A stretch of 64,000 nt of DNA from Pseudomonas citronellolis. Its GTDB lineage: Bacteria; Pseudomonadota; Gammaproteobacteria; Pseudomonadales; Pseudomonadaceae. The DNA lies in contig NZ_FOLS01000028.1 in the NCBI RefSeq assembly GCF_900112375.1, forward strand, positions 1 to 64,000, given 5' to 3'. Each line of letters starts with the position of its first letter. Positions within the stretch are counted from its first letter, which is position 1. The notes beneath the pieces were generated by a model. The model ran no database searches. It saw only the letters and a program-made list of their open reading frames with translations, and was not told the origin of the DNA. This document shows positions 55,288-62,944 of the stretch, piece after piece. A program made the translations under genes and the position numbers.

Positions 55288-56556
55288 ATGCGCAACGCAC
55301 GCCGTACCCTGGTGCTGGTCCTGCTGATGCTGGTGATGGTCATCAGCGTGATGGACAAGACCATCTTCGCCTTCGCCGGGGCGCAGATCATCGACGAGTT
55401 GAAGCTGACGCCGAGCGAGTTCGGTTTCATCGGCAGCGCCTTCTTCTTCCTCTACTCGGTCTCCGGAGTGCTGGTGGGGTTCCTCGCCAACCGCTTCCCG
55501 ACCCGCTGGATCCTCTTCGGCATGTCGCTGGTGTGGATGCTGGCGCAGCTGCTGGTCAGCTTCAGCAGCGGCTTCGCCGCGCTGGTGGCCAGCCGCCTGC
55601 TGCTGGGCGCCGGCACCGGGCCGGGCACGGCGGTGACCCAGCACGCGGTGTTCAAGTGGTTCGGCCCGCGCGAGCGGGTGCTGCCCGCGTCGCTGATCCA
55701 GGTGTCGATCATGCTCGGCGCGGTGCTCGGCGCGCTGACCCTGCCGCTGGCCATCCAGCACCTGGGCTGGCGCATGGCCTACCTGGCGCTGGCGCTCATC
55801 GGCCTGCTGTGGATGCTCGCCTGGCTGGCCTTCGGCCGCGAGGGCAGCCACGCCGAAGTGGACGGCGAAGAAAGCGGCCAGCGCCTGCCGTACCGGCGCC
55901 TGCTGCTCAACCGCACCTTCCTCTGGATCACCCTGCTGGGCTTCCTCGGCTACCTGCCCAACGCGCTGGTCTACAGCTGGGTGCCGGTGTACCTGCAGAA
56001 GGGCCTGGGCATGACGCCGCTGCAATCGGGCTACACGGTGATGGCGGCGACCCTCGGCGTGATCGTGTTCAACCTCGGCGTTTCGGCCTGGTCGCAGCGC
56101 CTGCTCAAGCGCGGCGTGCCGGTGCAGACCGCGCTGGTGCGCCTGCCGGTGGTCTGCGCGATCCTCGCCGGCGCGGCTTTCGTCGGCCTCGGCGGTTTCC
56201 ACGGCAACCTGCCGGCGGTGATCGGCCTGTACCTGGCCGGCTGCGTGCTGATCAACCTGCTGCCGACCTTCTGCAACACCATAGTGGCGCACATCGCGCC
56301 GCCGGCGCAGCGCGGCTCCATGCTGGCCATCCACATCGGCGGCCTGACCAGCGCGGGCATGCTCGCGCCCTGGCTGATCGGCCAACTGGTGGAGTACAAG
56401 GGCGGCAACATCGCCCAGGGCTTCGAGCTGGGCCTGGGCCTGATCGGCGCCGCGGTGATCCTCTGCGCGCTGCTCGGCCTGCGCCTGATCGCCCCCGAGC
56501 GTACCCGCCAGGCGCTGCACGGCAACGCCGCCACGGACCTGCCCGCCACGGCATGA
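55288..56556 (+). CDS. MFS transporter
   Basis: A 422-residue major facilitator. Twelve hydrophobic spans can be read, beginning TLVLVLLMLVMVISVMDKTI. The loop between spans 2 and 3 carries GFLANRFPTRWILFG, the MFS motif A-like segment. DKTIFAFA near residue 21 resembles anion/acid transporter (ACS) members such as those for sugar acids or aromatic acids. I use ATG 55288 with GGAG 5 bases upstream; ATG 55270 is possible. It probably imports the substrate or product of the adjacent M20 hydrolase. Confidence 0.88.
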   Translation: MRNARRTLVLVLLMLVMVISVMDKTIFAFAGAQIIDELKLTPSEFGFIGSAFFFLYSVSGVLVGFLANRFPTRWILFGMSLVWMLAQLLVSFSSGFAALVASRLLLGAGTGPGTAVTQHAVFKWFGPRERVLPASLIQVSIMLGAVLGALTLPLAIQHLGWRMAYLALALIGLLWMLAWLAFGREGSHAEVDGEESGQRLPYRRLLLNRTFLWITLLGFLGYLPNALVYSWVPVYLQKGLGMTPLQSGYTVMAATLGVIVFNLGVSAWSQRLLKRGVPVQTALVRLPVVCAILAGAAFVGLGGFHGNLPAVIGLYLAGCVLINLLPTFCNTIVAHIAPPAQRGSMLAIHIGGLTSAGMLAPWLIGQLVEYKGGNIAQGFELGLGLIGAAVILCALLGLRLIAPERTRQALHGNAATDLPATA

Positions 56557-56669
56557 GCCGCGGCGGCCGCCCATGAGCCGGCCGCCGGCCCCCTGATCCC
56601 ATCCCTTTCGCGCCTTCCGGGCGCGGGCCCGGCGGCCCGCGTTCCGGCTGCGCTCATCCCGGAGAGACG

Positions 56670-57752
56670 ATGAACCCGTCCGCCTGCTTCTCCCAGAGCT
56701 ACGCCGAGGCGCGTGGCAAGTTCCTCGCGGCCTGTGCCGCCGCCGGCCTGGCCGTCGAATCCCATGACCACCCGCTGCCCGGGCGCGACGGCGAGCCGCT
56801 GGCCCTGGACGTGGCCCGCGACGGCCCGGAGGATGCCAGCCGATTGCTGATCATCAGCAGCGGCTGTCACGGCGTCGAAGGCTTCTGCGGTTCCGCCGTG
56901 CAGACCGCGATGCTGCGCGACCCGCATTGGCGGGTGCGTGTGCACGAAAGCGGCTGTGCCGTGCTCTACCTCCACGCGGTCAACCCCTACGGCTTCTCCT
57001 GGTGGCGGCGCTGGACCCACGAGAACGTCGACCTCAACCGCAACTTCCTGGACTTTTCCGCGCCCCTGCCGGAGAACCCGGCCTACGCCCGTCTCGATCC
57101 GCTGCTGGTGCCACGCCGCTGGCCGTCGCGGCTGAGTCGTGCGCGCTTGCTGCTGCAGGTCCTGCGCCATGGCCGCCGGCACCTGCAACAGGCCGTTTCC
57201 TGCGGCCAGAGCAGCCATCCGCACGGGCTCTTCTACGTCGGCGCCGAACCCACCTGGAGCAACGGCAAGGTGCGCCAGGTGCTGCGCCAACAGGGCCGGC
57301 GCTGCCGCGAGCTGGGCTGGATCGACCTGCATACCGGCCTCGGCCCCCGCGGGCACGGCGAGCGCATCCACTCCGGCGAAAACACCGCGGCGTCGTTGGC
57401 CCGCTCCCGCGCCTGGTGGGGCGAGTCGGTGCGTTCGGCGGAGGAGGGCAACAGTGTGTCGGTGAGGCTCAACGGCAAGATGGTGCACGCCGCGCTGCAG
57501 GAATGCCCCCAGGCACGGCTGACCTCCATGACCCTGGAGTTCGGCACCCTGCCGGGATTGCAGGTGCTGGACGCGCTGCGCGCCGACCAGTGGCTGGCCC
57601 GCTCGCCGCAGGTGCCGGCGCACAAGGCCGGGCGCATCAAGCAGCAGTTGCGTGATGCCTTCTACGTGGACGCTGACGACTGGAAACGCCAGGTGCTGGA
57701 GCAGGCCTGCGAGGCGGCCTGGCTGGCGCTCCGGGGCCTGTGCGAGGCGTAG
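56670..57752 (+). CDS. DUF2817 (M14-like) putative metallopeptidase
   Basis: A 360-residue DUF2817 protein. The M14 carboxypeptidase-like metal site is visible: SGCHGVEGFCGSA (H and E, residues ~71-80), NPYGFSWWRRWTHENVDLNR (the NR substrate site) and IDLHTGLGPRG (third histidine), plus the catalytic glutamate in SMTLEFGTLPG. Family members are thought to remove residues from peptides or conjugates. CGGAGAGACG precedes the ATG. It lies 113 bases after the transporter, in the same direction, and completes the catabolic-looking cluster. Confidence 0.88.
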   Translation: MNPSACFSQSYAEARGKFLAACAAAGLAVESHDHPLPGRDGEPLALDVARDGPEDASRLLIISSGCHGVEGFCGSAVQTAMLRDPHWRVRVHESGCAVLYLHAVNPYGFSWWRRWTHENVDLNRNFLDFSAPLPENPAYARLDPLLVPRRWPSRLSRARLLLQVLRHGRRHLQQAVSCGQSSHPHGLFYVGAEPTWSNGKVRQVLRQQGRRCRELGWIDLHTGLGPRGHGERIHSGENTAASLARSRAWWGESVRSAEEGNSVSVRLNGKMVHAALQECPQARLTSMTLEFGTLPGLQVLDALRADQWLARSPQVPAHKAGRIKQQLRDAFYVDADDWKRQVLEQACEAAWLALRGLCEA

Positions 57753-57779
57753 CTTCGAAGGGGCCGGTTTGGCGATCGG

Positions 57780-58147
57780 TCAGGAATCGTTGCGGTTGCG
57801 GCGTTCCATGAAGAATCGCCACTCCTCCTGGATGGTTTCGTAAGGCACATAGACGCTGAGCTTCCTGTCGTTCTGCCGGGCACCCATTCTCGGGGTTTGA
57901 ACTTCAGCGCCGGGCGGGCCTGCTCCTGGGATCGGAAAGCCAACAGCAGGTCTTCTCCGGAGCGTTCGGCAACCAGCGCATCGCTCAGGGAAGCATGCTG
58001 GGGCTCCTGCAATAGGTACAGGTTGCCAGGCTTGCTCATCAGGACTTGTTCAGGCGCGGCCTGGCTTGCATCCAGGGTATATGCCTGTATGAGGGAGTCT
58101 TCGGTCACGACCGAGAAATTTATTTTGCTATCGATCAGATTTTTCAT
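57780..58147 (-). pseudogene. Frameshifted small host gene
   Basis: From ATG 58147 the frame codes for MKNLIDSKINFSVVTEDSLI and on to LLLAFRSQEQARPALKFKPR (about 90 residues), then turns into low-sense sequence. A shift of one frame at ~57,875-57,890 restores a natural end, GARQNDRKLSVYVPYETIQE followed by EWRFFMERRNRNDS and TGA at 57782-57780. This gives about 122 residues in total. I cannot name the family. Either a real inactivating mutation or a base-calling error. Confidence 0.55.
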
Positions 58148-59019
58148 TTAGGTACGGATAGTCAGATAGTTACAGGGTCAACCCTCTTCCCGCATCCTGC
58201 AGCAGGCGCGAACCCACAAGCGTCTCGAAAAGTGCCAATGCCCGCGGGGCGGGCGACATGAGTCTTCGGGGTCGCTTTCGGCGCTTGAGAAACAGTTCTC
58301 CGGTGGATTTCCGAAGGAGAAATTCAGCGCTGATCTGTTTAGAAGAAGTTGCGTCGTCTTGCGGGGAGAAGAGTAGGGCCGCGCCCTGCGGGGCAGGTAT
58401 CTGACGAGTTCTAAAATGGCCTGGATCGGCGCCTTACTTTTCGTCAATTCGATATGCCGGGATCGCGCAGCCTGCGGGATGGCCGCCTCGGAAAAGGCCG
58501 TTCCATGCGCCTCCGCTGGCGGTGATATCGGGATCGGCTTGATGGCCGCCGCTACTGGGTCGATGCACTTCCTGCGCGCTTTCTGAAGTCAATGTCCGCT
58601 GATAGGCCTGGAAGATAATCCGTGTTCTTCCAGTCAGGGCTGTTGGGGGCCGGGTTCAAGATGATCGTGGTGTGTAGTGGCAAGGAGGGTTGGCCGCTAC
58701 TTCTGTCCGCAGCCTGGGGTGGTCGTACTTGGCGGAATCGTGGAGCGAAGAATTCAGACGGCATCGCATGGTGTTGCCGGAGTTCACCTGGATACCATCC
58801 TGGCTGCCCGGAACCGGTTCGGGACCTGCCGATAGCATTTGCTTGGCTTGAAACAAGTTGAATAGCGCCGGTCTTGCCTCGTGGATATTTCGAGAAAAAG
58901 ACTCCAGGAAATGGAACTTCGCCCCTGTCGTGGATGAAAGATTCACACTCGTTCATCTGGTGTGGGTCTTCGGCTGTTGCTTGAACCTGTGCCCTGTATT
59001 TATTGAAAGGATCGCGTGA
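58148..59019. other. Large intergenic stretch before the porin gene
   Basis: No credible gene on either strand: the reading frames here (e.g. 58,178-58,447 and 58,552-58,956, minus) lack family sense and good starts. Base composition is clearly lower in GC than the flanks, and the sequence looks like decayed DNA. The last ~60 bases hold the porin leader with GAAAGGA. I see no clear promoter that I can defend. Confidence 0.5.
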
Positions 59020-60078
59020 ATGAAATTGAGAAACACCTTAGGCGTCGTTGTGGGTGCCGTGGTCGCCTTGTCTGCCATGGATGGCTTCGCCCAAGGCCGG
59101 AATTCGGTCGAGGTCGAGGCTTTCGGCAAGCGCTACTTCACCGACAGCAATCGCAACATGCAGAACGGCGACCTGTACGGCGGCTCCCTCGGCTACTTCC
59201 TGACCGACGACGTCGAGCTGGCGCTGTCCTACGGTGAATACCACGACCTCCGCGGCACCTCCTCGAGCGGCAATGCCAAGGTGCGTGGCAGCCTGGCCTC
59301 GCTGGACGCCATCTACCACTTCGGCGCTCCCGGCGCGGGCCTGCGCCCGTACCTCTCCGCCGGCATCGGCCACCAGAGCCTGACCGACGTCAACAGCGGA
59401 GACGGACGCCGCCGCAACCTGACCATGGCCAACATCGGCGCCGGCCTGAAGTACTACTTCACCGAGAACTTCTATGCCAGGGCCGGCCTCGACGGCCAGT
59501 ACGGCATGGAAAGGCGTGAAAGCGGCCACCAGGGCGAGTGGATGGCCGGCGTCGGCGTCGGCCTGAACTTCGGCGGCGGTTCCAAGCCGGCCCCGGCTCC
59601 GGAGCCGGTCGCCGACGTCTGCTCCGACGAAGACCACGACGGCGTCTGCGACAACGTCGACAAGTGCCCGAACACCCCGGCCAACGTCACCGTCGACGCC
59701 AGCGGCTGCCCGGTCGTGGCCGAGGCCGTGCGCGTCCAGCTGGACGTCAAGTTCGACTTCGACAAGTCCAGGGTCAAGCAGAACAGCTACGTGGACATCA
59801 AGAACCTGGCCGACTTCATGAAGCAGTACCCGTCCACCTCCACCACCGTTGAAGGCCACACCGACTCCGTCGGCACCGACGCCTACAACCAGAGGCTGTC
59901 CGAGCGTCGTGCCAACGCCGTTCGTGACGTGCTGGTCAACGAGTACGGCGTGGAAGGCGGCCGCGTGAGCGCCGTGGGTTATGGTGAGAGCCGTCCGGTC
60001 GCTGACAACGGCACCGCCGAAGGCCGCGCCGTCAACCGTCGCGTGGAAGCCGAAGTGGAAGCCCAGGCCAAGCAGTGA
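59020..60078 (+). CDS. oprF: OprF-like major porin (OmpA family)
   Basis: A 352-residue outer-membrane protein very close to Pseudomonas OprF. Signal peptide (MKLRNTLGVVVGAVVALSAM, cut after AFA-type FAQ). The beta-barrel part includes VEAFGKRYFTDSNRNMQNGD and LGYFLTDDVELALSYGEYHD. The middle has four cysteines (ADVCSDEDHDGVCDNVDKCP and SGCP), a hallmark of OprF. The C-terminal OmpA domain binds peptidoglycan (LDVKFDFDKSRVKQ, TVEGHTDSVGTDAYNQRLSE, RRANAV). In P. aeruginosa oprF follows sigX; here it does not, so it may be a second copy. AAAGGA precedes the ATG. Confidence 0.92.
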   Translation: MKLRNTLGVVVGAVVALSAMDGFAQGRNSVEVEAFGKRYFTDSNRNMQNGDLYGGSLGYFLTDDVELALSYGEYHDLRGTSSSGNAKVRGSLASLDAIYHFGAPGAGLRPYLSAGIGHQSLTDVNSGDGRRRNLTMANIGAGLKYYFTENFYARAGLDGQYGMERRESGHQGEWMAGVGVGLNFGGGSKPAPAPEPVADVCSDEDHDGVCDNVDKCPNTPANVTVDASGCPVVAEAVRVQLDVKFDFDKSRVKQNSYVDIKNLADFMKQYPSTSTTVEGHTDSVGTDAYNQRLSERRANAVRDVLVNEYGVEGGRVSAVGYGESRPVADNGTAEGRAVNRRVEAEVEAQAKQ

Positions 60079-60110
60079 TCGGCCTGAGCTGACGAGTCAG
60101 CCCGATCTAG
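60073..60110 (+). terminator. Hairpin after the porin gene
   Basis: GATCGG/CCGATC and an inner GCTGAC/GTCAGC stem are nested just after the stop (about 60,078-60,109). There is no U-run, so it may be a mRNA-stabilising hairpin or a weak terminator. The following ~310 bases (to 60,424) hold no convincing gene; a 13-base CCTGGGCGGTGAT is repeated at 60,190 and 60,390. Confidence 0.5.
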
Positions 60111-60424
60111 GCTGCAATGCCGTTCACTCAAGCGGAGCAGCCTTTCCATCCACTGGATCGGGATCTTCACCGTCCAGGACCTCGATGGCCCTGGGCGGTG
60201 ATCCAGCAGCAAACCCCCGATACCAGCCCTCAACGCAGGCAAACGCCTTTCCATCGGCCAAACGCATCCCGCCACGCCGGCTGGGGCTCGGTTGGGCCTC
60301 CGCAGAAGATCGGCAACCCAGGCCTGCGCCCTCGGCTCCACGGGCGCTCCCGGCGCTATTCCGTTGGTTTCACTGCGTCTACGCCCGCACCTGGGCGGTG
60401 ATATTCCCGATGGCGCCGATTCCG

Positions 60425-60961
60425 TCAGCCGCTGAAATTGCGCGCGGTGACGTAGGCACGCTTCCAGTAGGGGAAGGCGAGGGAGTCGATGCGGATCTTC
60501 TTGCACGTGCTGGGGGCGTGAATGAAGCGGTTGTCGCCGATGTAGAGGCCGACGTGGCTGACTCTATCGCTGCCGTTGTGGCTGAAGAACACGGCGTCGC
60601 CAGGTTGTAGTTCGTGGCGGGCGATAGTCGCGTCGCGCCGCGCAATCATCGACCGGGTGGTGCGTGGCAGGCGCTGGTCGGCGACGCTGCGATACAGGTA
60701 GACCAGCAGGCCGCTGCAATCGAACCCGGTTTCCTCCGATTCGCCGCCCCAGCGGTAGCGCTGGCCGACGAGCTGGTGCGCGCGGGCGACGATGAGCTGG
60801 CGCGTGTCCGGATTGACGGCGCCGGGCTGGCCCGTCGGTGCCTGCTGGGCCGATGCGGGCGCGTAGCGGCGCCACTGCGGGATACCGAGGTCATCGGCGT
60901 GGGCGAGGGGAACGATCAGCACGAGAAGTAAAAGAGCGATAAACCAATGAAGAGCACGCAT
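60425..60961 (-). CDS. NlpC/P60 family cell-wall hydrolase
   Basis: A 178-residue C40 peptidase. A signal peptide (MRALHWFIALLLLVLIVPLA, then HA) precedes the catalytic domain: RYRWGGESEETGFDCSGLLV with the nucleophile cysteine near residue 80, SHVGLYIGDNRFIHAPS with the histidine, and a final RAYVTARN. It cleaves peptide cross-links in peptidoglycan. Leftward, about 340 bases from the divergent DUF4124 gene. The size is typical of single-domain P60 enzymes. Confidence 0.9.
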   Translation of the reverse strand: MRALHWFIALLLLVLIVPLAHADDLGIPQWRRYAPASAQQAPTGQPGAVNPDTRQLIVARAHQLVGQRYRWGGESEETGFDCSGLLVYLYRSVADQRLPRTTRSMIARRDATIARHELQPGDAVFFSHNGSDRVSHVGLYIGDNRFIHAPSTCKKIRIDSLAFPYWKRAYVTARNFSG

Positions 60962-61304
60962 TTCGGAACACTACGGGGTGAAGGTTGAGTCGTGGCGCAA
61001 TCCTTCTGCTGGCAAGCCTGCACCAGGCCCTGGTCCGCGCGGACGAGGGAGGCATGGGTGATGCAGGGCTGGCCGCTACTTCCCTGGTAGCTGCTGGGGC
61101 TCTCCAGTATTCGTGCCGGCCAGGGCAGGCCGTGGCGGCGGGGCAGGTGCGGGATCGGTGAAGGGACGCTGGCAGAAAGCACGGAGCCCCCGGGCGTGGG
61201 TTATTCCTGGCGATGCGGTTAGGATTTCGTGTATCGGCCTTGGAACTTTCGCCGGCGCGGCGGTCTGAGGTGTCAATCTGCCATTGATCAGCCAGGGAGG
61301 CTGT
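60962..61304. other. Divergent intergenic region
   Basis: Upstream of both the NlpC/P60 gene (leftward) and the DUF4124 gene (rightward). I see no credible gene or clear repeat. It must contain both promoters, but no -10/-35 pair stands out enough to report. Confidence 0.4.
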
Positions 61305-61877
61305 ATGAAGGGTGTTCTCGTTGCTGTTCCGCTGCTGTTCTGCGCCGCCTGGGCGCAGGCGGATACGATCTACAAATGCGTCGATGCGCAGGGCAAGGTG
61401 ACTTTCACCAAGCAGGCCTGCCCCAACGGCGGCAACGCCGGCGTCGAGCTGAACGTGGAGAACCGCCGGCCCAGTGGCGGCGGCGAGGGGGCGGTGATGG
61501 CGCAGCCGGCGCTTCAGGCGCCGGCTACGGATTACGCCCCGGCGGGGGCCTATCCGGCGCAGCAGCCGGCGGCCCCGGCCCCGGCGCCGGCCGGCGGCAC
61601 GCGGGTGACCGTGGTGGGCGGCTCGGAGGAGCGGCCGGGCTGCTCCACCGGGCTTTCCGAGCGCGACCTGCGGACCGCCATGGTGCGCAAGGAGATCGTC
61701 CCGGGCATGAGCCGCAAGGAAATCGAGAGCATGTTCGGCACCCCGAGCAAGCAGGCCAGCGCCCACGGCGCCGGCAGCAGCACCTACTGGAACGACAAGT
61801 ACCTGAACTTCTTCAGCATCAACTACGACGCCAATGGCTGCGTGGTGAACAGCTACCAGTCCGGTTCATCTCAATAA
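61305..61877 (+). CDS. DUF4124 domain secreted protein
   Basis: A 190-residue exported protein. A signal peptide (MKGVLVAVPLLFCAAWAQAD) leads to the DUF4124 core TIYKCVDAQGKVTFTKQACP, with its two cysteines. Then a proline and alanine-rich linker (about 85-105) and a C-terminal SmpA/OmlA-like segment (GMSRKEIESMFGTPSKQASA) follow. DUF4124 proteins are periplasmic and of unknown role. GGGAGG precedes the ATG. Confidence 0.85.
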   Translation: MKGVLVAVPLLFCAAWAQADTIYKCVDAQGKVTFTKQACPNGGNAGVELNVENRRPSGGGEGAVMAQPALQAPATDYAPAGAYPAQQPAAPAPAPAGGTRVTVVGGSEERPGCSTGLSERDLRTAMVRKEIVPGMSRKEIESMFGTPSKQASAHGAGSSTYWNDKYLNFFSINYDANGCVVNSYQSGSSQ

Positions 61878-61884
61878 GTCGGGT

Positions 61885-62259
61885 TTATCGAGGTGGAGAC
61901 AGCAAGCGCTCGACCTCGATTGCCAGCTTTGTATCCGGACTGGAGATTCTCAGGCTTCTGGCCTGAAACTCGCCAAGGATCGGCAATGATCTCGACAGAT
62001 ATTGCCCTTTGACCGAAACGGAAAGCAGGGCACCTCGCTCTGCATTCAGGAAACCGGCCAGTGAAGTTGCACAAGGATCGGTCAGTTCGACCTGTATATA
62101 GGCATGCCGCTCAAGGTCGTGTGATACCTCGGAGCGTTTGACGCATTCTCGTGTCAGCAGATAGCTGCGATTCTCGACACTGAACAGAACCCCTTCTTCA
62201 GCTGTGCTGGCGCAGGCCGCAACCAGAAACATTGCGGAAAGCAGGATGGTCTTTTTCAT
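61885..62259 (-). CDS. Small lipoprotein, unknown function
   Basis: A 124-residue protein. A type II signal with lipobox (MKKTILLSAMFLVAAC, cysteine 16) precedes a mixed domain with two further cysteines (LTRECVKRSEV and TDPCATSLAG). It converges on the DUF4124 gene (7-base gap) and starts 11 bases from the stop of the gene at 62271-62558. The two may be co-transcribed. No family recognised. Confidence 0.7.
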   Translation of the reverse strand: MKKTILLSAMFLVAACASTAEEGVLFSVENRSYLLTRECVKRSEVSHDLERHAYIQVELTDPCATSLAGFLNAERGALLSVSVKGQYLSRSLPILGEFQARSLRISSPDTKLAIEVERLLSPPR

Positions 62260-62270
62260 CTCGGTATTCC

Positions 62271-62558
62271 CTAACGAACGGTAATGGCAATCACTTGCCC
62301 GATGCTGTGGCTTCTGAACCTGATCCGAGATACACAGACGCAGATGCCGCTGGTGAAATTGTGTGTTCCCGGGCCAACGACGATATCGCTCATTTCAGTG
62401 CCTCCCTGGAAATAGCGAATCTCGGCGTCGAAGGTCGAACTGCCTGAAATAGTTTCGAATTCGACTTTGTAAGAGAGTGGGCCCCCCATCTGTTCGCCGA
62501 TGACTATCCAGGGTCCCCAGGCCCGCGCCGGCGGAGCCCAGCCTTCCAATTGGTTCAT
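62271..62558 (-). CDS. Small beta-rich unknown protein
   Basis: A 95-residue protein starting MNQLEGWAPPARAWGPWIVI. The rest is made of beta strands (YKVEFETISGSSTFDAEIRY, GTHNFTSGICVCVSRIRFRS). No export signal is evident. AAGGAGACG precedes the ATG. It lies just upstream of the lipoprotein gene on the same strand and could be a small lectin-like or secreted effector partner, but nothing confirms this. Confidence 0.65.
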   Translation of the reverse strand: MNQLEGWAPPARAWGPWIVIGEQMGGPLSYKVEFETISGSSTFDAEIRYFQGGTEMSDIVVGPGTHNFTSGICVCVSRIRFRSHSIGQVIAITVR

Positions 62559-62944
62559 GGACGTCTCCTTTTGCTGTTCTGAAGCCAAGGAGCCGAAAAT
62601 GACATGTCGTTTGCTTTTGTCATGCCTTGCAGCATTGCATCCGATTATTCGCTTTTTATCTCGGATGGCCGGGGACTAGGCGCTGTAGGAATTGCTGTCG
62701 GGAACGCTAATTCCTCCGCCGGCTCTCCACTTCCTTGGTCGGCAGTGTCCTGTGCTCAGGGGCTCGGTAAGGCTGTGGATCGAATCGCAACAGTGCACCG
62801 CCTCGCAATGACGGCCACACTACCGACTAAGGGACGATAGCCGCGGCCGGCAAATGGTCGCCTAATGGCCCTGACAACAATAATTCAGGGCCTGCGCCAA
62901 CCCGGGTGTTCCACGGGGCGGGCGATGGCTGGAGAGGTGCCCTC
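62559..62944. other. Intergenic region with no gene seen
   Basis: About 385 bases between divergent genes. A 78-residue plus-strand frame (62,604-62,840) lacks sense and ribosome site. No repeat or promoter that I would report. Confidence 0.4.

Noticed and set aside
58552-58956. 134-residue minus-strand frame before the porin gene
   Set aside because: Poor codon use, no ribosome site and no recognisable pattern; region looks decayed.
60190-60402. 13-base direct repeat CCTGGGCGGTGAT flanking ~190 bases, possible small insertion
   Set aside because: No inverted ends or internal structure; may be chance in GC-rich DNA.
62604-62840. 78-residue plus-strand frame
   Set aside because: No ribosome site and no protein-like pattern.
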